In this document: in pieces, positions 23,225 to 36,100 of the stretch
Numbering within the stretch: position 1 is the first letter of the stretch
Layout of the letters: every line of letters begins with the position of its first letter
Origin: Alligator mississippiensis
Taxonomy: Eukaryota; Chordata; Crocodylia; Alligatoridae
Direction of reading: 5' to 3'
DNA length: 64,000 bases
Assembly: GCF_030867095.1 (NCBI RefSeq)
Contig: NC_081831.1
Coordinates: 69,640,716 to 69,704,715 of the forward strand
Program-made: the position numbers and the translations under genes
The notes under the pieces: model-generated
Told to the model about the DNA's origin: nothing
The model's input: the letters and a program-made list of their open reading frames with translations, nothing else
Databases searched by the model: none

Positions 23225-23690
23225 TTCAAAATGGCCAAAACTGGTTTAAGATGAGCCTGGGTGGATGTAGTATCAACTTAACTGATTTAGGTTAAATCAG
23301 TTTATTGAACTTCTGTCTCAGATCCTCTCCAGATTCAAGTTGATTCACAGTCCCCCAGCATCCCAGGGTGCTTTGCACTGCCCCCATAACTCCCCTTCCC
23401 CCCTGGCAGGGTGGGTAGGTCAAGCTGTCTCCTCCAGCCAAGCAGGAAGGCATGCCCTGGAACCCCCCAGCTTCTGGCCTGGGCCACTGCAGGCATGTGG
23501 CTGCATTTTCTGAATCAAAAGTGAATGTCTGTTCACTTGCTTTTCCGTTCAATCTACGCAGTTTAGACTAACCTGCGGAGATTGAATTGATTCAACCATG
23601 CACCTTTTGACTGCCTATTCTTAGTCATTACAGGCTATTTTGCCCCTTGTGAGGGTCTCCTAATCCCTCACAAGGGGCAGATTGGTCTCT
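23225..23690. mobile_element. Probable non-autonomous DNA transposon bracketed by hairpins
   Basis: A GC-rich core (about 23340-23490) sits between two hairpins. One, at 23280-23302, has perfect 10-nt arms and a 3-nt loop. The other, at 23641-23679, has perfect 15-nt arms and a 9-nt loop. The right part contains the phrase 'gcagtttagactaacctgcggagattgaat', typical of dispersed sauropsid DNA-transposon relics. The termini and target duplication could not be defined. Confidence 0.45.
23641..23679. repeat. Perfect 15-nt-arm hairpin
   Basis: tgccccttgtgaggg (23641-23655) is exactly complementary to 23665-23679 around the loop tctcctaat. It has no T-run typical of a Pol III terminator immediately after it. 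Confidence 0.92.
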
Positions 23691-25924
23691 TTCATGATTT
23701 CCATAGTATATTTGGTTTTGATTTTTGCTTTCACAGATGAATTTCAATTTTCTTAGAAATCTTTAGAAAGTTTGTTATGTAGGAATGTGTAATATACATT
23801 TATGTGGTCAAAAATAGTGTTCCTTTGCTTGAAACGGTACTAGCAGAAGAATGTCTCTGTGTTTCAGAAGTTGCATTTGCATTCTGTGAAGGGTATTTGC
23901 TTTTCCTGAGGATAGCTGCTAGATATTACAGCTCAAATATTTTGGATCTTAATCCTCCCCTTCGGTATAAACCAAAACATACTGTGTATGTGAAAGCAGC
24001 GAAGGGAATTTTGTGTTTTAGATCTGAATTCTGCATTCCTTGTGTACCTCAATTGATTTACCAAGGAATTAATACTCTTCTCCTTATTTGAACTTTGCCA
24101 TCTGCAACCACCAGGCTTTCACCTGAATACGGTAAATCTAGTGAATAGTTTCAGTTATTATTTTTTTTTTCCTATTGAAGGGGAATGCTTTCATTGTTGA
24201 AGTGTCAAAGGAATGTTAACACCTTAGCTGCTACCAGAAGGTGGATGTCCCTGCTAAGTGTTCAGGATTCACAACTTGCAGGTTGAGGCCTTTAACAGTT
24301 TGGATCAGCCCACTCTCTGTTTTCAGTCATTACTCCAGGCAAACTGATTTATTCCACTTAAACATGTTTTCACTGTTGTTACCAAAGCCTGGACTGTCAG
24401 TGAAACACACATACTAGTAGAGATTTTGGTGAATATTGCTCTTATGTTTTGTATGTTAGCTTTGTGTGTGTGTTATATGTATAAACACTATCTGCCTACA
24501 TCTGTAATAATATTACCTTTACTTCCTTTTTCTCATCAGAAGCTGGGGCTTATTAATTCTGAATATATTTATTTGTTCCAGGGTAAGCCTTTATTGTGGT
24601 AGATAGCTGAGAATTTTAATACAAAAAATAGAAATTATCTATTTGATGATAGGTTAGACAGATGAGGACAGCTTCTCTTCTCAACCACTATTTCAGTCAA
24701 GTCACTCCTCAAGCTGAAATACTGTAATGCTTATAATTTTCCTGTCTTCCCACTAGGAAATATTAGGATAATATTTTAGTTTGAAAGCAATATTTGTTGC
24801 TCATTTATTATGAGAGAGGGACATAAATATTTTCAGAACACAAAAATAATGTAATTCTGGCTTCCTAAGAAACTAATACATATATCAACAAAGCTGAATC
24901 TCTCATCTTTCATATATTATTTAAGATGAATAATCTCTTCAGTTCTCCTGATGAGGTAAAATGTAGTTGGCAAGTGCAGTTTTTTAGAAGCCTAAAAATA
25001 TTGAGATTTGCCTTCTTACAAGATGTATTTGAAAAGAACACTTCATCAAACACTGCAAGTGACTTGATTTCTCCTAAAAGCTTTCCAACCTTTCCTCTAA
25101 TCATAGCAATGATATGAAGGTTTAAAGCTGTAACTTTCCATTTAACATACAGTACTTGGAACCAGGCAGTGACAGAGAGATCCCTGAAGTTGTTTTTGAG
25201 GATTCCCTCTAAGTTGTATGGGAGTGGTGTTTTGGGAATGCCAGGCTTTAGTACATACCAGCTTTCACAGATGAAGGAGATTTTTTGTTCTTGGCACTTT
25301 TTAAGATTTTAGTTAGACTTTTCCTAAGTGGATATTACAATAATCAAAAGCAGCTCATTGGAAAGGGCCTTCGGATATTTTTTTTTGCATGTTCTCGAAA
25401 AATATGCTTTGTTACATTTGATGATGGCGTGACTTGCATGGAAAATATATTGAGGTTTTATTTATTTAGTTATTTTTAGAAGAGAGAGATATACCTTTGG
25501 TGCAATGGAATTGCTAATGAAGGATAGAAAAACAAGCTTTCATTTTTGCTTCATTGTGTAAAGATAGCTTTTAGTAATTATCAGTGAAATCTCTGTCCGT
25601 AGCCCGAAAGAAGTTGTAAGCCATTTTTATATAACCTGGTGGACTGTGGGAGCTATATTTTATTTTATCTTAAATATTTTACCTTACCTTTTAGTTTATT
25701 CATTTTTTTTATCTAAAAAGCATGCTATAAGATACATCATATACCCTTTAACCCTATAAACTTTAATTTTACAATAGCTTGGGCTATCATCTCTTTTATG
25801 ATACCTCCCATCATGAATTTCTTTTCATTTTAATTGTGTCTGCCCTATATTTGCCCAATACAAAATGTTAAACATATAAAATAAATCCCTTATTGTTTAC
25901 TCGCTACTTTAAAATTCTTTTTTC
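23691..25924. other. Unique AT-rich non-coding DNA
   Basis: No gene or identified repeat. The open frames (for example 23804-24091 and 25285-25479) are short, AT-rich and without family features. Confidence 0.5.
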
Positions 25925-26660
25925 TAGCATCTTAGGCTAAGTACAGGCATTCAAGAAGCCCAAGGTGGAAGCACTCTAACTTTTGAGCTTTACTCTGGAA
26001 GCATTCAGAACATGTTAGTCCTTGTGGGGATGGGGAAGGGGAAGCGGGGCTTAGAGCCTGCCTGCACAGCCCAAGCCCAGCAGGTAGGAGGGGCTCTTGC
26101 ATACCATCCAGCATGCTCCATGGGCTTCCCAGGCTGCCAAAAACTCCCAACCAGAGCCAAACATTTGAGCTGCCCATGATTGGCTGGCAGAGATATCATG
26201 GCTGCCAACCTAGACCGGATGTGGCAGTAGCTCATCATGGCATGCACCCTCCTGGCCATGAGCCACCAGCCAGCTGTCCCGTGCATGTCTGTCCACCACG
26301 GCCTGCACCTACCGTGTGTGTGTGTGTGTCCCAGATGGCTGGGTTTGGTGTGTGTATGCATGTGCATGTCCTGGATGCCTGGTTCTGTGTGTGTGTGCGT
26401 GCATATGCTGGGCAGCTGGGTTCTGTGTATGTGTGCATGCAGTGGCGATGTGTATGGGGGTGCACGTGGACCCCCTGAGAGCACTGGTGCACCCCCTGAC
26501 AGCCAGCAGTCCCCAGTTAGGTGATGGGCAGGGGGAACAGGTGGGAGCACCAGTACCCTCCCTGCGAGCTCCAGCTGGGTAGTGGGGACACCAAAAGAAG
26601 TGCCACTGGCACTTCTGTATCAGTGAGGTAGGCTGCGGGGTGAGATCCACAGTGCCCTGG
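25925..26660. repeat. GC-rich repeat-like block with GT minisatellite
   Basis: The GC content rises abruptly near 26000. At about 26312-26440 a GT-rich unit of about 40 bp recurs three times, each copy followed by 'ctgg..gcctggttct'-like sequence. A perfect palindrome (10-nt arms, 1-nt spacer) lies at 26596-26616. Minus-strand frames rich in His and Thr, and plus-strand frames rich in Cys and Val, merely translate the GT repeats. The opening 'taggctaagtacaggcattcaag' may be a transposon terminus, but its partner is not visible. Confidence 0.5.
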
Positions 26661-29400
26661 CTGAGTAGGTTCTCACCCGTGTGGACTGGGAGCCCTCCCC
26701 AAATGAGTAGGTGTGAGCAGTGGTGCCCAAGCTGACTTTGTTACAAGGTTCATGCACTCCAGCCCCTAGGGTGCCAGCTCTTGGAGCTGGAAAGTTTGAC
26801 CCTTAGTACGTTTCACTTGTAGGGCTCACCTGCACACCACCGACTCACCTGCCACACCTTGGACTTGTGAGATTGTGGGAGGGTCCTTGGTCATCTGTAA
26901 CTACTTCCACAAGTGATGCTTATCAATGGTTCTTGAGGCTCCTCCTTCCCTTTGTACCCCATCCACATGCCAGCTGGATCTCACTGGGGTACAGGCTGCA
27001 GTCCTTCACAAAGGAGGGTCCTGGGATAGCAATGCAGTCAGTAAACAACTTAGTTTGCTGCAACTTCAACTGAATCCTCTCAAATCAATGAAAGATTCAC
27101 ATGGTCCTATGGTAGCTCAGAGGTAAATCACTCTACAACTTCTGGCAACTGTGACTCACTAATTTCCTTTAAGTCGTATAAAGCCCAGGGCTTCAATAAA
27201 TAAACAGTTCATATAGAACCCAGTTAATTGATTTCAGGAAACTTCCGCACCATCTGGTGGCATCAATTCATTTACTGCCCTCAGGGAAATCGAGTATATC
27301 AAGTCCACTCATCACAAGCAATTCACATGAGTCCTAACCAATTCAGTGACCCAGGCTCATTAACTCAGCTCCAACCCAGTTCTCAGTCTTTAAGTCTTCT
27401 GACCGGTGGGTCAATCTGGTCTACTTTCCTGCTAAAGTGAATTCAAAACTCAAAAGAACAAGCTTTCCTAATGGCAAATAGCCAGTGAGCTTGCAGTCCC
27501 AAGCACTCCTGGGAAACTCACGTCTGCTGCCTTGGCACTCCTTCTGGCAAAGCAGTGATCACTGGGGATTCTCTGTGCAGAGTCTCACTCACTCCTCTCT
27601 GGAGTTTGAACTCCTGGGGCTGAAGACTCCTTTGAGCCTCCAGTCTGCTGAGCCAGTTCTTCCACCTGCTCACATGTCGGGGTCTTGCTGCCACTGGGCT
27701 TTACACCCTGGCTTCCACTCTCCCGGAGCCTCCCTTCTGCCAGCGTGAGGTGCTCACCTATGACATTTGCCCCAACGTGTTGGTGAATCTGCAGTCAGTA
27801 TGAACTGGTAAACTGGGGCTGCTGTCACATCTACAGCTCCACCACCCGTGTCATTGCTGGCCCTGTCAGTAAATATACCTCTTCTTGTGACCTTACCAGG
27901 CTAGTACTCAGTCTCCAACTGTCACAGAGGATGCCTACTGGCGTACTATTACTCTGTCACTGTCCCCACTGGGGGCTTCCCACTATGACAGTACAGCTGG
28001 AGGCCTTTGAGTATCTCCAGTCCCAGTCTCAAGCCCTTTGGCCTTGCATCATGGGCACTACTGCCCACCCAGGCTGCCTGGGCACCATCCCCCTTCCCTT
28101 CTCCCTTCCCAATACCTCCCCCAGGAACACACACAGGGGCTTCTGGAGAATGCAGCCTGTTGAAGCTGCCAAATGGTTAGTGTGTTTATTAAACAACAAC
28201 TGTGAAACAGTGCCTACTCCAGAACTTGGAGCCTTCTTCTCAGTTAATACTGAGAGAGAAAGGGGAAAGACCCTGCCTGCACCAGGTGGCTATGATGTTG
28301 AGATGGGGAGGGGAATGGGCAGCTGTGGGGGGGGGATCAACTTAACAAACATGAGATATTGGTGTACAAAGGGGAAAGCCACATGCAAAAGTGCCACCCC
28401 TTGGTTTAATTAAACTGTGAAATGTTGCCCACTACAGAACTTGGACTTGAGCTCAGGAAGCTGCCTATCCTTGCAGAGCCTGTGCAGCTCCCTCACAGCA
28501 GGACCTGCGTCTGGAGTGGTCTGGCTCACTGGGCTGGTAGGCTTCTTGGTGCAAGAGCTCCCATGCATCAGATCTCCTGTTCCACAGTTTCCCCACACTC
28601 CAGTATCTTTCAATCAATGCACAGTGTGGAGTATTCCCCCGTGGCTGCCACCTCCCATGGGACTCTCAGGCATGTCACTCAGGGAGGAGTCCCTAGACTG
28701 GGATTCTCCAAGCTGTGGGGAGGTAGGCAGCAATCTGCCCCAACACTCCTGCCCAGGAGGCCAATAGTCTCCTGACGGCTGCCATTCTCCATGTCACTGA
28801 CACCAGTCTGAGATGTTGTAGCTGGTTCTCAAGTAGTCTTTGAACCTTAAACTCCTTATCCTGGTGCTGCAACTCTCAGCTCTCTAGCAGTGCAGGTGGC
28901 CTCCCTCAGACATCTGGTAGCCATCTGGAGACCTTTTTCTTGAATATTCACAATGCAATCCTGGCTCTGGGTGGTTCATTCAAGTGTTGCAGCTATGCAG
29001 GTGCAAACAATAGCCAATCTGTCCATTCCAAGCACCCACACTGAGGGTCCCATTTGATACTCATTTCACCAGCATTTAGCTACCATGACATGGTGTGCCA
29101 ACTTCAAAGTGCCCAGAACCACTGTGCTTGCAATGGTGTATGCCCCACCAGGCAACTGTGCTTCTGTATGATCCAGTAGTTGTCACACTAAAAAGCTCAA
29201 CGCTATACTTAGCAGTGTGCAGAGACTCATAACAGACTGCACAACTTACACACACACACAGGTGTGCTCCCTGTGCTCTTAGGCATCATACAAGTGATGT
29301 AACAAGACAGACCCTAACTGCTCCCCTGCTGCCAGGTTTCTGGGCCTGCAGAGACTCCAATAAGCTGGGTACTGTGCCCTTGTGTGCTGTGCTAAATTTA
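26661..29400. other. GC-richer unclassified patchwork, no gene found
   Basis: This stretch differs from its AT-rich surroundings. Short open frames occur on both strands without any recognisable domain. A TATA-like site (about 27178) is followed within about 20 bp by AATAAATAAA, too close to be a retroviral U3/R arrangement. Two related blocks of about 60 bp share 'aactgtgaaa..tg.c.act.cagaacttgga' near 28198 and 28415, about 220 bp apart. A CA microsatellite is at about 29251-29263. An old LTR-type repeat is possible, but I cannot set its ends. Confidence 0.35.
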
Positions 29401-29859
29401 GATAAAGGCGGTGGTAAATGAAAATGAAATGATCATTCAGAGTAGCCTGGTCTGAAATTTATTCCTATAGCATTTTATAAGAACACCAAGCAATTCCCCC
29501 ATTGGGCACAACCTAGATGAAAAGTATGGGTCAAGCTGAACAGACTGAGATCTAGCTATGAACACTTCAAAACAACACTGCACAAGATGAACATCTTGGA
29601 TAGCCCCCTGTTTCAATGCAGTGTCCAAAAACCAGCACAACACTTAATCAAAGGCTACAACCTTTACAAATGCCCAGACAGGGCAGATGGAATCCACAAA
29701 CTGAAGATAATACCAGACGGTGACTCATAGGTGAGCAGAGGGGACACGTAGGGTTAGGAAGAGGGGCTTCATTGCCTCAGGCCACTGAGAACATAGGGGC
29801 AGGAATAGCCCAATGCTTGGGGAGACCACACAAGCTCTGGCTGAGAATAGAGCACTGCC
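29401..29859. other. Non-coding DNA, possible extension of repeat copy B
   Basis: No gene is visible. The segment adjoins the inverted copy of the 14-kb repeat and may belong to the same element, but copy A has no matching sequence that I could align here. Confidence 0.35.
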
Positions 29860-30125
29860 ATGGTAGGAGGGGTGGTGAGTGGGGTGCCACAAAGCCCCAT
29901 GGGTTGCCAGTGGTATGTGACCTAATGTGAGTCATGATGGGATCTGGAATAAATGTTTGTTATGGTGCTCTAATATACACTATTGAAGTCTGGTACCACA
30001 TCCATCCAGGGGTATCTTAGAGTAGGATCCACCATTTTTACAGCACTCGATGCATTCTGACCACCTGTTCAGTTATGGCTGTAGAGTGCTTTCTGCGCCG
30101 TTACCATGCAATAAGTGGTAACTTC
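29860..30125 (-). repeat. Unclassified interspersed repeat, copy B
   Basis: Read on the minus strand, it parallels 14118-14362: 'gcagaaagcactctacagcc', 'ggtggtcagaatgcatcgag', 'aaaaatggtggatcctactc' and 'cactggcaacccatggggct' all have close counterparts in the same order. Confidence 0.75.
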
Positions 30126-33100
30126 TGTCCCTGCCTGGCCTCTGTTCTTGGCTGGAAGGCCCTAATCATAGCACTAGTAATAATAGAAGCATAATTTTAA
30201 CTTGCTTATATGCAGTATTTTAAATTTCTTTTATTTCTGTTTCTCTCACTCAGCAAATAAATTTGTTTTCACATTTCTCTGTAGTTCCTAGGCTGTGTCT
30301 TATTATAAAGATAAAACAGAATTAAAGCATGTTAAGCAGCAACTTTTCACACTGCTGTTTTGATAATCTTCCCTTTCCTCTTAGTGATTATCTTGTATTT
30401 TTCATTGACTATAAAATGGCAAGCTGTCTTGTTCACATTATGAAAGGTATTTATAAGCCTAGTAAATAACATCTCAACTGTAAGCTGTTTAACCTCAGCC
30501 GACTCTGAACCAAAACCAAGATCACCCCAGTCTCAATCATTGAGCCCCAGTACGTTGATGTTGCTGTAGTGTGCGCTTACTTAGAAGCAGACATTCAAGC
30601 AATCGTCAACATCTTTACAAAGGCATACAAGCATAAGCGGCACTAGAAAATATTATTTGTGGGGGCTGGGAGGTATGGAGCAGCCACCTGACCCCGGCCG
30701 TCCTTCCCACAGGGCCATTCTGGGTTCAGCACGTGGTGGTGCTCTGTGCGCGGTGGGAAAAAATACATGGTCAGCTTGCAAGTTATAAAATTTGTGGGGT
30801 ACAAGTCATCCAAAATGTTTGCTCAGCTTATCCTTTCAGGAGAATATGGGCAAGCAGAATTTTTAACCATAGCTAGGCTCCTGTGAGTAGTATTGCATCT
30901 TTCGAGTGATATTGATAAGGCCTTCCTCAGCTACTCTGGTATTTTTCAGTAAGTGACAGTGGTTAGTCTGAGACCACGACTAATATTTCTAATATGGAAT
31001 CCACCACTGTCTCTGCCCATCTATGCACACTTTCCCCCTGCCTTTTTAATAGTGTTGTGTTGAACTGGATTCATACAGAAAGGAAAGAAAACAGGGAGAA
31101 AGGACTGATTCATTCTACCCATCATCTTCCTTCAAGTTTAATAATCAGAGATATTGTGGGTAATAAGCATCACTTAAAATTAAATCATATACATTTTTAT
31201 TTGATGGTAAATTGATATTTGGAGATGATATGACTCTTTAACATTAACATTGTGCATTACAAAACATCCCAAAACTAAAAATATTCCTGTTTACTTAAAA
31301 CAGGGAAATATAATTGGCAGATTAATCTTTATGATGCAAGAGAGAGTGCTACGCAGGAAGCATGGATATTCTTCAAGGTTTAGTCCTACTGTATAGAAAA
31401 ACTAATTGACTGGGTTGATTGGAAGAGTTCATAATAACCTTAAGGAGACTCAGATGATATTCTTAAGTACAGTGATATGTTCAGTATCCAGGGAGAAAAG
31501 CTAGGTACCAGTTACCATTTATACTCGCTCTGATGACCAAAGTAACAGAAGCACTGGTAGCAGCTAGGAGATCAAATACAATGAAGTAATGTAAAATCAA
31601 ATAAAAATAAAAACCCACCTCAAAACTTTTAGATGAAAGATTACATTTAAAACTTTGGAGGCTTCACTGCAACACACACACTTTTTTTCAGGCAAACCTC
31701 TTCTGTTCCTGCAAGGAACATTAGGTGAAATCCTGGCCCCATTTAAATCAATAGGAAAGTTCCCATTTCATTTAGTCAAGTCAGGATCTTCACCCCTTCT
31801 GACCAAAGTAGCTTTAATTTATCTGGAATTTTCAATTTTACTCTATGATGCACAATTGACAGTTTCAGGTAATTAATTTATGGTTGATTTTCCAGCTGTA
31901 ATACATGATGAAACACTATTTTATATGGAATTGGTTGCAGCAAGCCAAATTGCTTTACTTAGTCTTGTTTTCTTCTTCCTATACTTCAGTGGTTAGTGTA
32001 TATTGACAGGCTTAATTGTGATTACTTCAAAAGCTAGAGGCTACTTATTTCACCAGAGAGTTTCTATATAAACATGACATTAATAATGTGTATTTTAATT
32101 AAGTTGTAGCTAGCTTTTTAGTAGGTAATTTGTTGAACTTGACAAGAAAAAAAAACAATAACAGTTTAGCAGACAGAAGCAGAAGTAGTGAAAGGAATGA
32201 ATCATAGGAGAAGAGAGGACATTTACATTTCTGTAACCATAATGTGTTAGTGAAAAATATGGATCATTTATAACAAAAACAGAATCCAACCTTAAATATA
32301 AGTGCACTCACTTTTAAAGTTGACGTCAATATGTACCTCTTATCTTATAGGAGAATGCTTACTTACTATGAAAAGGTCACACAGGTGGTAACTGTTCTGT
32401 TTTGGTCAATTATTAAGCTATTTTGCACAGTTTAAGTAGTGTATATTGAGTGTGTGTACAAAGCTGGGCTCTGTAATATGCATTCTATAAATCCTTGGAA
32501 GTTTTCACTAATTTCAGATTTTTTTTCCCTGTAGAGCAGCCATGAACAACTTTTGTTATTTAGCAACAAATAAATATACTGTAAAAATTGATTGTTCTAA
32601 AAGTATCCAAGACCAAATAAATTTTTTAAATCATCAGTAACCCTGATCCTGTCTGCTCCAAATCTTAATTATTTATCCTACCTTGCAAATTCTTCCACGT
32701 TGGGATCTTGGCCAAAATTAATGGGAGACTCTGGTTGCTGATCACTTCTGAAAATTATTTGTTTGGGTGCCTAAATATGTTTTGGGCTGGCTCTCTTTGA
32801 GAATGTGGTTGATGGTTGCAAATACTCTATACAACCACGGTATAGTTAGTATAGTCTAAATTATTGGACCCCCCCCAACCCATAGCTTGTAGAGAAATTG
32901 TCAGACCTTCCGATTTGCTTGTGGCTACAGGACGTTAAAAAATTGAAACCTGAGGTTGGCAGAGAGGGCAGAGTATGATGTTGTCTACAGCAGGTTGTTT
33001 GCACAATATTGCTGTCCATGGATCATCATCTTTTACACTGGGGATCCATTGTCCCGATTATAACAATTTAATTTCCTGGTGAAACCTACTGTATGTCAGT

Positions 33101-36100
33101 AAGCAACCTGCTGACATTGCTATCTGGATTAGGCATGTAGTTGCTGGTTACAACTCACCCTGTTACAACACTGTTAACAAATATAAAGTAATTTCAGCAG
33201 ATGGATAGCAAACTGCAAGATTTAATGAAAGGGGTGCATGTGCACTGTTTTAGGGCCACATTCATCCTTTTTTTCTGGCTGCTTTGCCCCTCTCAAATAG
33301 TAGAAAGCAATCAGAACATCATGGCTTTTTGGAGCGGCGAATCTAACATTTCCTATCTCCTTACTGTTCTGCTGAGTTGTTTGTTCTCTGTTTTAACAGT
33401 AAAATCAGAGTTCACATTCAAAACACAGAACATATTGCATCTGGGCATCTCACACCATGAGGCCAAATTAAGTTAAAAGCCCGTGTCTTTGGGGGATATT
33501 ATTGACACAAGGATGCAAAGAAATATGCAGATTTCTATGCCCCCAGTTCCCTGCAGTAGTTTCCTCCCCAGGCTAGAATATTTAGGTCTATGTCCTCTAA
33601 GAATTCCTGGTTACCCCTCTCCCAAACTTTTCTCCTTGTGGTTTCTCCTTTGGATTGTGAGCTCTGTTTATACATCCATGATTCTGTTCAGTCCTGCTGC
33701 CAATACTCCCTTAGAAAGGGAATGTCCAGAAAATAGCCCTGGACTTGTTCCTCTGCATTTCTGTAGCCTCTTTCTTCAAGCCATGCTCTTTAAAGACTCA
33801 CCTTGTCTTATTGTCTTTGTCTTTTGGGTTTTATTAATAAGGCAGACATTTTAAGTATTTAATGAAACATGGAGAGATTCTGAAGAATTTTGCAGTCTTT
33901 AAGCTTTGTCCATCTCTCACCAGCAGTTAGCTTTGCTATTATATACATTATGAAAATTTAATGGAGACAAAATGTAATTGTTCAATAAACATGAATTAAA
34001 GAAATGTCCCATTTCTTTCTTCACTGGGTAATTGAGATAGTGAATTGGCAGTGGTAATTCTCCCTCACTGTACCCTGGAGGAACTGATTAATGTTTATAA
34101 TGGCAAAACAAGTCTTCTAAAAAGTCTTTACTTTGCAAGGTCTAACTAATAAAAATACAGAAAATAAACTTTTGAAATTTTAAAAATTAAATGTAAAGGG
34201 TAATTTGTTCCTATCAAAAGATAGAATTATCTATCCTTCAAGGTTGAGTGGATATAATTGCCCATCATATAAATCTCTTGACAAATAGTGCCCTCAGGCA
34301 GTATGACACTAATAATTGTTCAATTACATACTTTTAGCTTTTCAAATGGCCAGAGTCATTATTATGCACCTCATTAATAGATATGTAGGCATAGTTTAAA
34401 TGCACAGGAAAAATATTTTGCTTTTGAAGCCCAGTTCAGCTTTGCCATTAAGGTACATTTAACTACCTGTAATTTTTTAATAATTGTATTTTAATCCATT
34501 CAGTAACAATGATTGCCCTAACAGTAATTAGATCATTCTGCTGAAAAAAAATCTCGATGAGTTAATCAGATTAATAGAGTACTGACTTTATGGAATGCAA
34601 TATTAAATGTTAAAACAGTCAGGCTTAAATCAATACATAAGCAATATAATCATTTAAGAAATGTAGCTTCATGTAAATTCTACCTATATATATATGTTAG
34701 TGGTTTCTGACCTGTTTCAACAGTGTGCTTTCTGAGCCAATTGCCATCAAACATTAAACATGTCAATGGAATAGCCAGCTGACCAATTGGGTCTCATTTC
34801 AATAGTCTTAAATTGTGCCTATCTGGTGAATTCTGCTGTAGCTGGTCAGCCACTAATTCCTAATGGGCAGAGAAAGCTCAGCTGGAATTAAGCTGTTGGG
34901 GAGAGATGTGACAGCTTCCTGTACTATGCTGGCCCTCAGCTTGTGTAGCATAGACATTTCGTTAGTATAAGGAAGCAGTGATAACCTTTCTGATAAATCC
35001 CCATTTTCCTATGCTCTGTGGAAACTGCCTTGCAGGGGACCAGATGTCCAGTGTTTAAATAATTATTTACAACAATAATGTGTAAGAAATATAGCATCTC
35101 AAGCAAATGTCCCAGCTGCACCTTGTTACTTACCCTATTTTATTATTGTATTATTATTATTTATTGTTGTCTATACTGCACTAAAACGTGGATAGCAATT
35201 GTAGACGAATAAATAATAATGTCCTGCCCCAAAGAATTTTACAGTCTGGGATCTCAATCCTGCACATATTAGTGGTAACTAGTTGTCCTACTAATGCATA
35301 AGTGGGCATATGCACGTTTGCAAGACCCAATCCACAATCACATGGCTTACCTTAGATCAGGTCCCTGCTAGTGCATACATTTGCTGGGACCCATCCAGGG
35401 AATGAGATCTAAGTAAGTTGGGGTGGGCAGGATTGGAGGGCGGAGTTAGCAGTTCTCTTAAAATTGTATTCTACCAAGGCAATTAAAGAATGTTTGATTT
35501 CTGAATGACCTGACTGTAGGTGGGGCATAGACAGATGGGAAGCCATGCTATAAAGTCAATTAAATTTTACCTTAAAGCTAACCTTGAATTGCCATAGCTC
35601 AAATAGGAATGTCATTTTTGTTACGTATCCATGACAGGACATTCTAGAACTCTTCTCTGGGCTGGTTAATTCGTGCAAACTTTCTAGAGAGCTTCAAACT
35701 TAAATCCTTTGATTCCAATATGGGGCAAATCACCAACATCACCAAATACAAATAGAATATGAAGCAACATCACCAAATAGAAAAAAGCTATGACCACTTA
35801 ATTCTCATACAGTGTTAAAGTTGCTACGTAGTCAGATTTAGAAAGAGAAAACGCAAGAGATTCATTTGGCTTTGCAAGAGAAGTTTGGTTCCCACAAAGC
35901 ACATTCAAGGCATTTCTTTCCCATTATTTTTAAATGTTTTTAAACATTGGTAAGTAGTTATGTTAAAATCTTTCAGGAATACTCAAGAAAAGTAAGTGTT
36001 TTATGCATATATTTCACATATGCATGAGTAAACTTGAATTTCACCTGGAGGTTTCCTTCACAGTTCCATTTATAATCTTCTCCTATTTTTTTTTAAATGA

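Noticed and set aside
26005..26550. 181-codon His/Thr-rich frame (-)
   Set aside because: Translation of a GT/CA-rich minisatellite.
27109..27140. tRNA-like A-box (ggtagctcagaggta)
   Set aside because: No B-box at a suitable distance and no cloverleaf could be drawn, so neither a tRNA nor a tRNA-derived SINE is supported.
27176..27202. TATA box followed by AATAAATAAA as an LTR
   Set aside because: The spacing is too short for a U3-R arrangement, and no TG...CA ends or target duplications were found.
33483..33854. 123-codon open frame (+) as a possible exon
   Set aside because: No family resemblance, splice-site pattern or conservation evidence; it is within the range expected by chance.
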